Source of the DNA: JABSSA01 sp039984715
GTDB taxonomy: Bacteria; Pseudomonadota; Alphaproteobacteria; Rhodobacterales; Rhodobacteraceae
Direction of reading: 5' to 3'
DNA length: 64,000 bases
Assembly (NCBI GenBank): GCA_039984715.1
Contig: JBDWUA010000015.1
Coordinates: 62,001-126,000 of the forward strand
The notes below the pieces were generated by a model. That model saw nothing but the letters and a program-made list of their open reading frames with translations, searched no databases and had not been told where the DNA came from. This document shows, piece by piece, positions 1 through 9,153 of the stretch. How positions within the stretch are numbered: position 1 is the stretch's first letter; each line of letters opens with the position of its first letter. Made by a program: the position numbers and the translations under genes.

Positions 1-375
1 CATGATTTCACCACCCGCCAACATCAAGGCTGCGGCTACATGGCTTCCTGCCCCTTGAGACAGACAAAAGCGTGTGCATTCCCAGATTGTCGGGCTTTTG
101 ATAGGGCCACTCATCAAGTCGCCAAAGTGTTCGTTAACCATAGTGCGGCCAGTCGTTGGCAAAAACCGCATGGAACCACCGTGTGACCCATCAGCTTGTT
201 CCCAAATCACATAAAGCGGATCAAGTTCGTCATATTGATCGACCTCCATTCCGTCACGATCAACGCTCACGTCCCACCCCAACCGTGTCTGAAACTGATC
301 AGCCCGGTCGCGAAACATTGTATCGCGCAATTTCGGAAATTTGTGTAGGTCGTGGCCATAAACGTAACGCAGCAT
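1..375 (-). CDS. luxI: Acyl-homoserine-lactone synthase (LuxI family), 3' part missing
   Basis: This is the N-terminal 125 codons of a LuxI-type autoinducer synthase, which makes acyl-homoserine lactones from S-adenosylmethionine and acyl-ACP. The reading frame stays open to the window edge, so the C-terminus lies outside. The start is ATG at 375, preceded by AAGGAGAG. Family landmarks are visible: an early R-x-x-x-F block (LRDTMFRDRADQF), LGWDV, a DQYDELDP acidic stretch and GSMRFLPT, which matches the usual S-x-R-L-L-P-T. The gene lies directly downstream of luxR on the same strand, the normal partner arrangement. The acyl chain it uses cannot be read from this part. Confidence 0.9.
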   Translation of the reverse strand, partial: MLRYVYGHDLHKFPKLRDTMFRDRADQFQTRLGWDVSVDRDGMEVDQYDELDPLYVIWEQADGSHGGSMRFLPTTGRTMVNEHFGDLMSGPIKSPTIWECTRFCLSQGAGSHVAAALMLAGGEIM

Positions 376-406
376 GAAGCTCTCCTTGTTCGCTCTGGGG
401 CCTCCC

Positions 407-418
407 GTACCCCGGTAC
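407..418. promoter_or_regulatory. Short palindrome upstream of luxI, possible lux-box core
   Basis: GTACCCCGGTAC has two 5-base inverted arms around CC. It lies 32-43 bases upstream of the luxI ATG, in the 120-base gap between luxR and luxI. A LuxR-type protein could bind there. It is shorter than a classical 18-20 base lux box, so the assignment is tentative. Confidence 0.25.
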
Positions 419-495
419 AATCAAAGCTCTACAGCCATTAATGTTAACGAATTGGCACATGCCCGTGCTTCGATATCAAAGCGCCCGCAACAGTC

Positions 496-1227
496 TTATA
501 CGACAATCAGGCCTCGGCTCATGGCACGTGCGACGGCGTGGGTCGTGTTCATCGCACCCAGTTTAAAGCGCGCGCTTTCGATATAGACGCGCAAAGTATG
601 TTCCGATATTTCAAGGCTTTGCGCGACTTGCGCCCGATTGTACCCCATTGCAAGCATTGTCATGGCGTCCACTTCTCGTGGGCTCAAAGCTTGTGCTGCT
701 TCTGGTTGACGATCCGGCTCAAAATCAAGCGCTTTTTCATTAAAATAGTGCGCAATTAAAATCAAATCGCGTCGATGAGAGTCTGTCCAGCCGCCCCATT
801 CCGCGTCGCTGCACGTGTGATTTACTGTGAAAAGAGCGAATTGACCGTTAGGGCCTCGAATCGGAACCGAAAAGCCCTGATTGCCCAGTCCGTATTCCAT
901 CGCCTCTTTCTGAAACGCCCGTGCTGCTTTTGACGACCAGTCGAGCCGTTTCCAATCCACCGGGTGAAATTGCTGGAAACACCCAACGATAACCGGGTCT
1001 ATCCGTAGATAGTTTTGTTCTAAATAGCGTTCGCGCCAATCGTCTGAATAAGTACCGCATCCGTATTGATCTCCCGCACTGTCGACCCAGTGATAGACCA
1101 CGTGGTCCACATTGTAGTGTTTTTGCAGTTGTTCTGTCGCCGCTTGCAAAGCCTCCAAGCCTTCAGCGCGTTCCAACTCCTCCAATATATTTTCCAGCCG
1201 AAGCACAGCCGTCTGAGCCAATTGCAT
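496..1227 (-). CDS. luxR: LuxR-family autoinducer-binding transcriptional regulator
   Basis: A 243-residue quorum-sensing regulator. The N-terminal half has the autoinducer-binding pattern (VYHWVD, then YLEQNYLRIDPVI and PVDWKRL, with the aromatic and Asp residues that line the lactone pocket). The C-terminal 65 residues are a LuxR-type HTH (LSPREVDAMTMLAMGYN, then ISEHTLRVYI). ATG at 1227 is chosen over an in-frame GTG at 1233 because AAGGAA sits 7 bases before the ATG but almost touches the GTG. It lies upstream of luxI on the same strand, so it probably senses that enzyme's product. Its 5' end overlaps the small gene 1163-1369. Confidence 0.92.
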   Translation of the reverse strand: MQLAQTAVLRLENILEELERAEGLEALQAATEQLQKHYNVDHVVYHWVDSAGDQYGCGTYSDDWRERYLEQNYLRIDPVIVGCFQQFHPVDWKRLDWSSKAARAFQKEAMEYGLGNQGFSVPIRGPNGQFALFTVNHTCSDAEWGGWTDSHRRDLILIAHYFNEKALDFEPDRQPEAAQALSPREVDAMTMLAMGYNRAQVAQSLEISEHTLRVYIESARFKLGAMNTTHAVARAMSRGLIVV

Positions 1228-1369
1228 GCTCACTTTCCTTTAGCGTAGCAATCTCGGCCATTGCGACAATCGACGTATCATCCAACTGTTCAGCCAGGGC
1301 AGGCATGTTGTTGTCACGCGCGAATGATTTCAGGTCCGAAAGTACGTCCAATATCCATTCTCTTCTCAT
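1163..1369 (-). CDS. Small conserved-type protein overlapping luxR
   Basis: A 68-residue reading frame starting with ATG at 1369 after AGAGGTGAG, so translation is plausible. The protein begins MRREWILDVLSDLK and is mostly helical and acidic in its first 45 residues, followed by a Gly/Ser-rich tail that overlaps the luxR start by 65 bases in another frame. I recall similar short proteins upstream of Roseobacter luxR genes but cannot name a function. The long overlap suggests translational coupling with luxR. No signal peptide or membrane segment is seen. Confidence 0.6.
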   Translation of the reverse strand: MRREWILDVLSDLKSFARDNNMPALAEQLDDTSIVAMAEIATLKESEHAIGSDGCASAGKYIGGVGTR

Positions 1370-1447
1370 GCAAACTCACCTCTAGATGGTTAATGATCGG
1401 TTAACACAACTATAACCTGTAAGACTTGTTTAAAGAAACCCGCGTAT

Positions 1448-1475
1448 TTCCCCTCCCCAGAAATGGTGAGGGGAA
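1448..1475 (-). terminator. Hairpin after ccr
   Basis: TTCCCCTC and GAGGGGAA form an 8-base stem around a 12-base loop, 110-137 bases past the ccr stop. No strong T-run follows on the minus strand, so it may be a weak terminator or an mRNA-stabilising hairpin. The rest of the 1370-1584 gap shows nothing else. Confidence 0.45.
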
Positions 1476-1584
1476 GAATTACAACTTACTGAAAAGACTA
1501 AGGCGACGCTTCTGAATAGAATTTACGAAGCGCGATCCAAACGATTCGCATGCTGTTTCAAGGGGAATCATCGACGTCGGCACC

Positions 1585-2865
1585 TTAACGCCGAGCCTCC
1601 AAAACGTCCTCAAGAGTACGTAGCCCGGTTTTGGGGGCTTGAACCAGCACACTCATGTTGCCCGGCTTGTGTTCGTTTCGCAGCATCCTCATATGCGCTT
1701 CGGGTAGGTCGTTCCACAAGAACACCTCGGACATGCAAGGATCAAGACGACGTTCCACCATCAACTTGTTTGCAGCCGCCGCTTGTTTGAGATGCGCAAA
1801 ATGTGACCCCTGCAACCGTTTTTGGTGCATCCACATATATCGCACGTCGAATGTGAGGTTATACCCCGTGGTGCCCGCGCAGATCACGACCATGCCGCCT
1901 TTTTTCACAACAAAGGTCGACACCGGGAACGTACTTTCGCCCGGATGTTCGAACACCATATCGACATTCATGCCTTTTCCGGTGATGTCCCAGATCGCTT
2001 TGCCAAACTTGCGCGCCTCTTTGAACCAGTTCGCATATTCGGGTGTATTCACCGTGGGCAATTGCCCCCAACAGTTAAAGTCTTTGCGGTTGAGAACGCC
2101 CTTTGCGCCAAGATCCATGACGAAATCGCGTTTGCTTTCGTCACTGATGACACCAATTGCATTCGCACCAGCTGTGTTGATGAGTTGGATCGCATAGGAC
2201 CCCAATCCACCGGATGCGCCCCAGACCAGCACGTTCTGTCCCGGTTTCAAATCATGTGGTTCGTGCCCAAACAGCATTCGATACGCCGTGGCAAGCGTCA
2301 GCGTATAACACGCGCTTTCTTCCCATGTCAGGTGCTTTGGACGTGGCATAAGTTGCTGGGATTGCACGGCAGTAAACTGTCCGAATGATCCATCCGGCGT
2401 CTCGTATCCCCAAATGCGCTGACTGTCCGAGAACATCGGATCGCCGCCATTACATTCTTCGTCATCGCCATCGTCTTGGTTGCAGTGGATCACGACCTCG
2501 TCGCCCACTTTCCAGCGCTTAACCTTGTCGCCTACGGCCCAAACGATGCCTGCCGCGTCTGACCCTGCAATGTGATAGGGCTGGCCATGTCCATCAAAGG
2601 GGCTGATCGGCGTCCCCAAGGCGGCCCATACTCCGTTGTAGTTCACGCCTGCAGCCATAACGAGGACAAGCACATCCTGGCTGTCTAGTTTCGGAATATC
2701 GACAACTTCCTGCTGCATCGCAGTATCAGGGTTGCCATGCCGTTCTTTTCGAATGGCCCATGCGTACATTTTCTTGGGTAAATAGCCCATCGGGGGAATT
2801 TCCCCCATCTCGTAAAGGTCTTTCTCCGGCGCTTCGTAAGTCGCCATCCCGCCGTCAAGTGCCAT
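1585..2865 (-). CDS. ccr: Crotonyl-CoA carboxylase/reductase
   Basis: A 426-residue zinc-less medium-chain dehydrogenase family enzyme that reductively carboxylates crotonyl-CoA to ethylmalonyl-CoA with NADPH, the signature step of the EMC pathway for acetyl-CoA assimilation. Seen: an N-terminal GroES-like half with GVNYNGVWAALG and HIAGSDAAGIVWAVGDKV, a nucleotide-binding motif VWGASGGLGSYAIQL, and the C-terminal VFEHPGESTFPVS and MWMHQKRLQGSHFA blocks typical of Ccr. The start at 2865 is supported by AAGGAGG 5 bases upstream; in-frame ATGs further up lack this. The ethylmalonyl-CoA mutase gene is nearby on the other strand. Confidence 0.96.
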   Translation of the reverse strand: MALDGGMATYEAPEKDLYEMGEIPPMGYLPKKMYAWAIRKERHGNPDTAMQQEVVDIPKLDSQDVLVLVMAAGVNYNGVWAALGTPISPFDGHGQPYHIAGSDAAGIVWAVGDKVKRWKVGDEVVIHCNQDDGDDEECNGGDPMFSDSQRIWGYETPDGSFGQFTAVQSQQLMPRPKHLTWEESACYTLTLATAYRMLFGHEPHDLKPGQNVLVWGASGGLGSYAIQLINTAGANAIGVISDESKRDFVMDLGAKGVLNRKDFNCWGQLPTVNTPEYANWFKEARKFGKAIWDITGKGMNVDMVFEHPGESTFPVSTFVVKKGGMVVICAGTTGYNLTFDVRYMWMHQKRLQGSHFAHLKQAAAANKLMVERRLDPCMSEVFLWNDLPEAHMRMLRNEHKPGNMSVLVQAPKTGLRTLEDVLEARR

Positions 2866-2889
2866 ACCTGCCTCCTTCATAGAATACCT

Positions 2890-2907
2890 TTCTGCTGCAA
2901 CGCAGAA
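2890..2907. promoter_or_regulatory. Inverted repeat in the ccr promoter region
   Basis: TTCTGC-TGCAAC-GCAGAA is a perfect 6-base inverted repeat with a 6-base spacer, 25 bases upstream of the ccr ATG. Its size and place fit a regulator site or a 5' UTR hairpin. EMC genes in related bacteria are controlled by acyl-CoA-responsive regulators, but no regulator is encoded beside it here. Confidence 0.35.
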
Positions 2908-2978
2908 TCGAAATCGTTCCAAACGAATACGAAGTACGACGCAACATTACAATAGTATCTATAGTCTATTTTGTAATT

Positions 2979-4373
2979 TTATGACTTTGCATGTGCAGAA
3001 TGTTCTAAATTCACCGCTAAATCAGCAGAGTGACAGTTCGCAAGCGAGTTTGCGTAATAGCGTATCAGATCAGTTTCGGCGGGGTTCATGGACCATAAAC
3101 CTTCTTTCAATTCGATTAATTCCCGAGATTCCATCTGCTTTAATGCGCCCTCGACCATTGCATCAAACGCCTCTTTTTCGCCTTCCAAGGGCTGTGACTT
3201 GGTGCCCTTTGTCCAAGACGCCGCTGCGGTCTTGATCTGTTCTTCGGTCTGCGCCACCTCTGCTTGCAACAAGACCGTCGCGACCAACGGCACGCCTAGA
3301 ACGGGCATTTGCTGCCCAATGCGGTGTAAAAGATCATCTGCAAGGGTTTCGATGTTTTGCGGATCTTTTTGCGCCGAAAGCATCAAAGGTTCTCCGAAAA
3401 CGACGCCTGCTTGTCCAAACTTATGAAAACGGCCCGTGACAGTCGCCCAAAGTTTTGTAACGATAAAACCCGTCAAAACGGAAATACGGACCCCGAATCT
3501 GCGCTGGCCAGTCTTGGCAGCTTTGGCAAGAACTCGATCTTCCAAAACACGGTCATAATTGATTGCAACGGGAACAAAGGCCACGTCGCGCGTGTCTGGT
3601 GTCCATTCTGAAACCACATAGGCAAGTAAACCCATTTTTGGCGGCATCAACCGTCCATCAAGAGATAACCCACCTTCCGGAAAGATCGCCTGGGTGACAC
3701 CACCAGCCGTCGCCATTTGAACATAGCGCGCCAGTACCCTGCGATATAACGCGCCACGCGACTTGCGACGAATAAAGTACGCACCCATTGATTTTATCAG
3801 TCGACTTAGGGGCCAAACACGCGCCCATTCTCCGACTGCATAACTTAACGCAGATGATCGCGCGGCCAAGTAAGTCACCAGCACGTAATCCATGTTTGAC
3901 CGGTGATTCATGATAAAAACAACCGTTGCGTCTTCGGGTATCCTTTTCAAAGTTTCTGTATTTCCCGAACCGGTCTTCACATCATACAGCATATTGGCCA
4001 ACAAACGTGCCGCCCGAATTCCAAAACCAAAATATGCAAATGCGGAAAACGAAGGCACGATTTCACGCGCGTATTGTCGTGCCCTTTCAAACGCCACGTC
4101 TTCACGTTCGCCGCGCTTGCGTGCGTCTTCAACAATCGCTTCGGTGACTTGCGGATCATAGATAAGACGCTGAATCATGTCTGTTCGACGCGCCAGTTTG
4201 AACGGTTCAATCGGCCGCGCCAACCGAGTGTTCAGCTTTGCAACTGCGCGTTCCAAACGACGGCGAAAATACCAACGTACAGATGGGAATAAGAAGTGAG
4301 AGGCAAATGTAACCGTCGCGAACACGACGATAAGGATAAAAAACCATAAAGGGACTTCGACGACTTGTGTCAT
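2979..4373 (-). CDS. 1-acyl/glycerol-3-phosphate acyltransferase (PlsB/PlsC-type)
   Basis: A 464-residue membrane-associated acyltransferase. It opens with a hydrophobic anchor (residues about 7-30), then a charged helical region. The catalytic block is clear: NHRSNMD fits H-x4-D, followed by FIRRKSRG and the FPEGGLS substrate motif, then VPVAINYDR. The length and C-terminal helical tail are closer to glycerol-3-phosphate acyltransferases (PlsB-like) than to the roughly 240-residue PlsC, so it may load the first acyl chain in phospholipid synthesis. It lies upstream of ccr on the same strand, 113 bases away. Confidence 0.8.
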   Translation of the reverse strand: MTQVVEVPLWFFILIVVFATVTFASHFLFPSVRWYFRRRLERAVAKLNTRLARPIEPFKLARRTDMIQRLIYDPQVTEAIVEDARKRGEREDVAFERARQYAREIVPSFSAFAYFGFGIRAARLLANMLYDVKTGSGNTETLKRIPEDATVVFIMNHRSNMDYVLVTYLAARSSALSYAVGEWARVWPLSRLIKSMGAYFIRRKSRGALYRRVLARYVQMATAGGVTQAIFPEGGLSLDGRLMPPKMGLLAYVVSEWTPDTRDVAFVPVAINYDRVLEDRVLAKAAKTGQRRFGVRISVLTGFIVTKLWATVTGRFHKFGQAGVVFGEPLMLSAQKDPQNIETLADDLLHRIGQQMPVLGVPLVATVLLQAEVAQTEEQIKTAAASWTKGTKSQPLEGEKEAFDAMVEGALKQMESRELIELKEGLWSMNPAETDLIRYYANSLANCHSADLAVNLEHSAHAKS

Positions 4374-4436
4374 AAAGTTATGCTATGCAGCCATGCGCGT
4401 TGCGGTAAAGCTCAATGATATCAAATTCAACTTTGC

Positions 4437-4859
4437 TTGGCTTTAAAGTTTGGAGACCTCAACATCTATACCCAAGACTCTTTTTTCACATTGTCTCCGC
4501 TGGCCCAGGCCGGCCTGGGCGCAGTGTCTGCACTTCTTGCTATTCTGACCGTTTGGATCGTTTACAAGTCAACACGCCGATTTCCCTTGCCGATCCGGCT
4601 GGTTATCGCGTTGGCGGCGATCTGGGTTTTCATTTGGGTATCGCCACAAATTTACTATGCCTACTATTTGACTATTTTCGATGACCTGCCCCTCCAACTG
4701 GTGATCAAGGCTCCTCCTAGCCCATTGCAGTTTTTGCGTTTTCTAACCTTTACGGAACACTCCTCAATGTCTGCTCATAGCGTCGGAGTGTTAGGTTGGG
4801 CTTCTATTCTTGCTGCGGCTGCGAAAAAAACACGTCCGCGCCGCAGTGCAGCGAATTGA
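4437..4859 (+). CDS. Hypothetical membrane protein
   Basis: A 140-residue protein with hydrophobic segments near residues 25-45 and 55-80 and a further weak one near the end, finishing in a basic tail (KKTRPRRSAAN). No ATG is available; the upstream in-frame stop is at 4416-4418 and the first usable start is TTG at 4437, with no clear ribosome site. It lies between the acyltransferase (divergent) and ecm (same strand, 69 bases on) and could share ecm's transcript. No family recognised. Confidence 0.6.
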   Translation: MALKFGDLNIYTQDSFFTLSPLAQAGLGAVSALLAILTVWIVYKSTRRFPLPIRLVIALAAIWVFIWVSPQIYYAYYLTIFDDLPLQLVIKAPPSPLQFLRFLTFTEHSSMSAHSVGVLGWASILAAAAKKTRPRRSAAN

Positions 4860-4928
4860 CAAAGCCACAATATGTCGGATAATCATCACGAAACGTAATT
4901 TTGTTACCTATCACCTCAGGAGCGCGTG

Positions 4929-6896
4929 ATGACCGAGAGCACCAAAGATCGCCCGTGGCTTATCCGTACATATGCGGGGCATTCGACGGCCAAAGCATCG
5001 AACGCGCTTTACCGTTCAAATCTGGAAAAGGGCCAAACCGGGCTATCCGTTGCATTCGATCTGCCTACGCAAACTGGGTATGACAGCGATCATATTCTGT
5101 CGCGTGGCGAAGTTGGTAAAGTCGGTGTTCCGGTTTCTCATCTTGGGGACATGCGCGCACTGTTCGACAACATACCGCTTGAACAGATGAATACATCGAT
5201 GACGATCAATGCGACCGCCCCTTGGTTGCTCTCGCTTTACATCGCAGTTGCCGAAGAACAGGGCGCAGATATTTCCAAGCTTCAGGGCACAGTCCAGAAT
5301 GACCTGATCAAAGAATACCTGTCACGCGGAACATATATTTGCCCGCCAAAGCCTTCGCTAAGAATGATCGCTGATGTGGCTGAATATTGTTATGCCAATG
5401 TGCCTAAATGGAACCCGATGAATGTGTGTTCCTATCATTTGCAGGAAGCCGGTGCGACACCGGAACAGGAATTGGCATTCGCCCTTGCAACTGCGCAAGC
5501 TGTTCTTGATGAACTGCGTCCGCGCGTAGACCCCGCAGATTTCCCCGCAATTGTTGGTCGCATTTCGTTCTTTGTGAATGCTGGAATTCGCTTTGTGACT
5601 GAGATGTGCAAAATGCGGGCTTTTGTCGACCTATGGGACGAAATCTGTCTGGAACGATATGGTGTTGAAGACACAAAATTCCGTCGATTTAGATACGGCG
5701 TACAAGTCAATTCTTTGGGCTTGACCGAGCAACAGCCCGAAAACAATGTTTACCGTATCTTGATCGAAATGCTTGCCGTCACCCTGTCCAAAAATGCCCG
5801 CGCACGTGCGGTTCAATTGCCCGCTTGGAACGAAGCGCTTGGATTGCCGCGCCCTTGGGATCAGCAATGGTCCATGCGCATGCAACAAATTATGGCGTTC
5901 GAAACGGATTTGCTGGAATACGATGACCTTTTTGATGGCAACCCAGCTGTTGATCGCAAAGTCGAACAATTGAAAACCGGCGCTCGCCAAGAGCTTCGTC
6001 ACTTGGCGGATATGGGCGGTGCCATTGCCGCCATTGATTACATGAAGTCTCAACTGGTCCAGTCCAATTCCGAACGGCTAAACCGCATCGAAAAGGGTGA
6101 AACCGTTGTGGTCGGCGTAAACAAATATACGGCCAGCGAACCATCCCCTTTGATGATGGGTGATGGTGGCATTATGGTCGTTGATCCAGCAGTTGAAGCC
6201 GAACAAATAGAACGGTTGAATGAATGGCGCGCAGCTCGTGACGCCACTGCGGTTGCCGACGCGCTTGATGCCTTAAAAAAGGCGGCGACATCGGGTGGCA
6301 ATATCGTTCCGCCCTCTATTGTCGCTGCAAAAGCGGGCGTCACCACCGGTGAATGGGCCGCTGTCATGCGCGCTGAGCACGGTGAATACAGAGCGCCAAC
6401 AGGTGTCGCGGCAGGCAGGTCTAATATGACCGATGGATTGGACGAATTACGTGATGCTGTCGACCAAGTCAGCACGCGCCTTGGGAAACGCCTTAAATTT
6501 CTGGTCGGTAAACCCGGATTAGATGGACATTCAAATGGTGCAGAACAAATCGCTGTACGTGCCCGAGATTGCGGTATGGACATTAGTTATGAAGGTATTC
6601 GCCTAACTCCAGAAGACATTGTCAAACGTGCAATTGACGAAGATGCCCATGTAGTTGGTCTTTCGATCCTGTCCGGCAGTCATATCCCCTTGGTCCAAGA
6701 TCTATTGGATCGTATGGCTAACGCAGGATTGAAAGATATTCCCATCATTGTGGGTGGAATTATCCCTGAAGACGATGCTGAACAGTTGCGAAAAATGGGT
6801 GTGGAACGTGTCTACACCCCCAAAGATTTCGAACTGAACGCCATAATGAAAGACATCGTTGTTCTTGCCGACTTAGCATCAGGTGCCGCGAATTAG
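4929..6896 (+). CDS. ecm: Ethylmalonyl-CoA mutase, B12-dependent
   Basis: A 655-residue adenosylcobalamin enzyme that converts ethylmalonyl-CoA to methylsuccinyl-CoA in the EMC pathway. The N-terminal catalytic barrel starts with WLIRTYAGHSTAKASNALYR and GLSVAFDLPTQTGYDSD, where the AGHS/T pattern marks the Ecm (MeaA) branch. The C-terminal cobalamin domain shows GKPGLDGHSNGAEQIA near residue 530, with the DxHxxG base-off ligand, then GLSILSGSH and VGGIIP. AGGAG lies 6 bases before ATG 4929; the in-frame GTG at 4926 is too close to it. ccr is the next EMC gene, on the other strand. Confidence 0.95.
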   Translation: MTESTKDRPWLIRTYAGHSTAKASNALYRSNLEKGQTGLSVAFDLPTQTGYDSDHILSRGEVGKVGVPVSHLGDMRALFDNIPLEQMNTSMTINATAPWLLSLYIAVAEEQGADISKLQGTVQNDLIKEYLSRGTYICPPKPSLRMIADVAEYCYANVPKWNPMNVCSYHLQEAGATPEQELAFALATAQAVLDELRPRVDPADFPAIVGRISFFVNAGIRFVTEMCKMRAFVDLWDEICLERYGVEDTKFRRFRYGVQVNSLGLTEQQPENNVYRILIEMLAVTLSKNARARAVQLPAWNEALGLPRPWDQQWSMRMQQIMAFETDLLEYDDLFDGNPAVDRKVEQLKTGARQELRHLADMGGAIAAIDYMKSQLVQSNSERLNRIEKGETVVVGVNKYTASEPSPLMMGDGGIMVVDPAVEAEQIERLNEWRAARDATAVADALDALKKAATSGGNIVPPSIVAAKAGVTTGEWAAVMRAEHGEYRAPTGVAAGRSNMTDGLDELRDAVDQVSTRLGKRLKFLVGKPGLDGHSNGAEQIAVRARDCGMDISYEGIRLTPEDIVKRAIDEDAHVVGLSILSGSHIPLVQDLLDRMANAGLKDIPIIVGGIIPEDDAEQLRKMGVERVYTPKDFELNAIMKDIVVLADLASGAAN

Positions 6897-7007
6897 CGCC
6901 ATCGGCGCAAACTGGCCTGACACAAAATGATAAAGCCATGCGTATTGCGCATTTCAAAAGTTGTTCTATTTTCGCGGTCACCAACTCGCAAATAAATAGG
7001 ACAAAAA

Positions 7008-7328
7008 ATGGCTGTTAATATCGCAAAATTGAGCCGCAAAGAGCTTGAAGTGTTGAAAGTCGACATTGAAAAAACTTTGGTTCAGCTAGAAAAAACGGAA
7101 AGAAAAGAAGCGAAAAAAGCCGCTGAGGACGCAGCGGCGAAGTTTGGCTTTACGCTTTCTGACTTGACCGGTGCGTCGGGAAAAGTACGTATTAACAAGG
7201 CGCCAGTGGCTCCGAAATACGCCAACCCGGGTGACGAATCACAAACTTGGAGCGGTCGCGGACGGCAGCCTCAGTGGTTTAAAGATGCTGTCGCATCGGG
7301 CAAGACTCCCGAAAAAATGGAAATTTGA
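7008..7328 (+). CDS. hvrA: H-NS family nucleoid-associated regulator (HvrA-like)
   Basis: A 106-residue DNA-binding protein. The first 50 residues are a charged coiled-coil oligomerisation region (KELEVLKVDIEKTLVQLEKTERKEAKKA). The C-terminus has the H-NS DNA-binding signature TWSGRGRQPQWF followed by KDAVASGKTPEKMEI. In Rhodobacter the homologue HvrA modulates photosynthesis and nitrogen genes; here the targets are unknown. It stands alone between ecm and deoD, followed by two hairpins. Confidence 0.92.
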   Translation: MAVNIAKLSRKELEVLKVDIEKTLVQLEKTERKEAKKAAEDAAAKFGFTLSDLTGASGKVRINKAPVAPKYANPGDESQTWSGRGRQPQWFKDAVASGKTPEKMEI

Positions 7329-7336
7329 TCTCTTCT

Positions 7337-7373
7337 CCATTATCAAAAGTTGAATTCGTTCAATCGATAATGG
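7337..7373. repeat. Long hairpin after hvrA
   Basis: CCATTATC and GATAATGG enclose a second nested stem, TTGAA-TTCG-TTCAA, making an extended hairpin that begins 8 bases after the hvrA stop. It probably protects the 3' end of the hvrA mRNA or works together with the terminator just downstream. Confidence 0.55.
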
Positions 7374-7391
7374 AAATAGTTAATAAATAGT

Positions 7392-7424
7392 AAACCGGTG
7401 GTAAATAAAGTTTGCCACCGGTTT
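7392..7424 (+). terminator. Rho-independent-type terminator of hvrA
   Basis: AAACCGGTGG pairs with CCACCGGTTT (10-base perfect stem, 13-base loop), followed by AATTAATTT. It separates hvrA from deoD. The stem is nearly symmetric, so it could also act on minus-strand transcripts. Confidence 0.7.
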
Positions 7425-7452
7425 AATTAATTTATGAATTGGGAGAATTAAC

Positions 7453-8157
7453 ATGACAATTCACATCGGCGCTAAGGTAGGTGACATTGCCGAAACCGTT
7501 TTGATGCCCGGTGACCCCTACCGCGCAAAATGGGCTGCCGAGACCTTTCTGGACGATGCGGTCCTTGTGAATGAAGTCCGCGGCATGCTTGGCTTCACTG
7601 GCCTGTGGAATGGTCATCGCGTCACGATCCAAGGTTCCGGCATGGGAATGCCTTCTTTGTCGATCTACGCAAACGAATTGATTCGCGACTACAACGCACA
7701 AACTTTGATCCGCATCGGATCATGCGGCGGAATGCAACCTCAGGTAAACGTGCGCGATGTCATCATTGCAATGACAGCAAGCACAATAACGTCTCCGTCC
7801 TCTGGCATATTCAAAGAAGTGAACTTTGCCCCGGTCGCGGATTACACATTACTCAAAGCAGCCGTTGATGCCGCCGAAGCAAAAGGGACTAAGGTTCATG
7901 TCGGTGGCATATATTCGTCTGATGTCTTTTACGCTGAACGACCCGATTTGGACGAACAAATGGTGCGTCATGGAATTCTGGGCGTCGAAATGGAAGCCGC
8001 CGAGTTATACACGTTAGCGGCGCGTCATGGACGTCGTGCATTAGCGGTATTGACTGTTAGCGATCATTTGCAAACAGGTGAATCCTTGCCCAGCGAAGAC
8101 CGCGAACGCTCCTTTGGCGAGATGGTGGAAATCGCTTTACAGGCCGCGTTTGCCTAA
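7453..8157 (+). CDS. deoD: Purine-nucleoside phosphorylase, DeoD type
   Basis: A 234-residue hexameric-type PNP that splits purine nucleosides with phosphate to the free base and ribose-1-phosphate. Motifs: GDPYRAKW near the N-terminus, [17 protein letters not shown] in the phosphate site, the ribose-binding EMEAAELY, and SDHLQTGE with the catalytic Asp near the end. Length is normal for bacterial DeoD. GGGAGAA lies a few bases before ATG 7453. The 3' end overlaps the convergent DUF1989 gene by 4 bases. Confidence 0.95.
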   Translation: MTIHIGAKVGDIAETVLMPGDPYRAKWAAETFLDDAVLVNEVRGMLGFTGLWNGHRVTIQGSGMGMPSLSIYANELIRDYNAQTLIRIGSCGGMQPQVNVRDVIIAMTASTITSPSSGIFKEVNFAPVADYTLLKAAVDAAEAKGTKVHVGGIYSSDVFYAERPDLDEQMVRHGILGVEMEAAELYTLAARHGRRALAVLTVSDHLQTGESLPSEDRERSFGEMVEIALQAAFA

Positions 8158-8990
8158 CGGCCATGCGAGCGATCGTACCCATTTGCCTCAGGCGGGGTCC
8201 AGACTGTCGGATCACCCGCATCAAACACCTCGACCTTGAGCGGATGACACTGCGCAGTGTCGCTTGAATGGGTCGAAGAACAATCGCCCCCCGGACAGGC
8301 ACTTAATCCACCCAAAATATCCATTTCAGCGACAAATTCGAGGTAATCGCCCGGGCGCACAGGGCTGGCCTTCATGAAATATTGGCCAGTGTCACGTGTG
8401 AAGCCTGTGCACATGAAAACGTTCAATACATCGTGCACGTGCCACTCTGCATCTGTTAACGACAACCCAGTTTCGTCAGCCAAGGCGCGCGTTAGGTTTG
8501 AGTGACAACAATGGTGGTACTGACCACTGTCCAACAAATTGTGAGTATACGGGTCACATCGGGTTCCGATCACGTCATGAACAGACCCGCCAAATTCGTC
8601 GATCCCATACCAATCTAGCGTATCAGCCAACACCGTCGCCATAGGCCGCAAATGAGGCAGGTTTGACCACAAACGGTCACCAGTGCTGACATGCGTTCCG
8701 TGCAAAGCTCTTGTTTTGCCAGAAAAGAACTTTTCTTTGATGTCATGCGCATTCCAAAGGTTAAGATCCCCAACCTGTGGCCCCTCAACGCTTGATATCC
8801 GAAACAATTGACCCGCTTTCACATGAAAACAAGCGGCTTCGCGCGGCGGAACAATTACCGTTTCGCGCAGGATCGCGTCCTTACGCAAACTGTCGATCCA
8901 CCCCGTTTCGGGTCGTGGCAACGTGTCGTCCGGATAACATATGACAGGCGCAATGGAACGGCGACGGGTGGCATCTGATGGTTCTGTCAC
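8154..8990 (-). CDS. DUF1989 / urea carboxylase-associated family protein
   Basis: A 278-residue protein of the DUF1989 family, often linked to urea, allophanate or amine metabolism but not generally assigned a reaction. Family features seen: [38 protein letters not shown], and a Cys-rich [13 protein letters not shown] near the C-terminus that could bind a metal. Several His/Cys pairs (QYHHCCHSN) strengthen that idea. The start is GTG at 8990 with a weak ribosome site. It is not in an obvious operon; the convergent deoD overlaps its end. Confidence 0.8.
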   Translation of the reverse strand: MTEPSDATRRRSIAPVICYPDDTLPRPETGWIDSLRKDAILRETVIVPPREAACFHVKAGQLFRISSVEGPQVGDLNLWNAHDIKEKFFSGKTRALHGTHVSTGDRLWSNLPHLRPMATVLADTLDWYGIDEFGGSVHDVIGTRCDPYTHNLLDSGQYHHCCHSNLTRALADETGLSLTDAEWHVHDVLNVFMCTGFTRDTGQYFMKASPVRPGDYLEFVAEMDILGGLSACPGGDCSSTHSSDTAQCHPLKVEVFDAGDPTVWTPPEANGYDRSHGR

Positions 8991-9153
8991 GAGGGGCTTG
9001 TCCTTGGTTCTGGTCGGTTAACACTAGACTGAACCAAATAGATCGCGGCGTCACCCAGCATTTCGCTCGGGCCGACAAAGGCGCAGTCTCACGTAACGCG
9101 CTATCCTGCTGTCAATTCTAAGAGCTGTGTAGCTGGGAACCTAGGTAGAAAGC

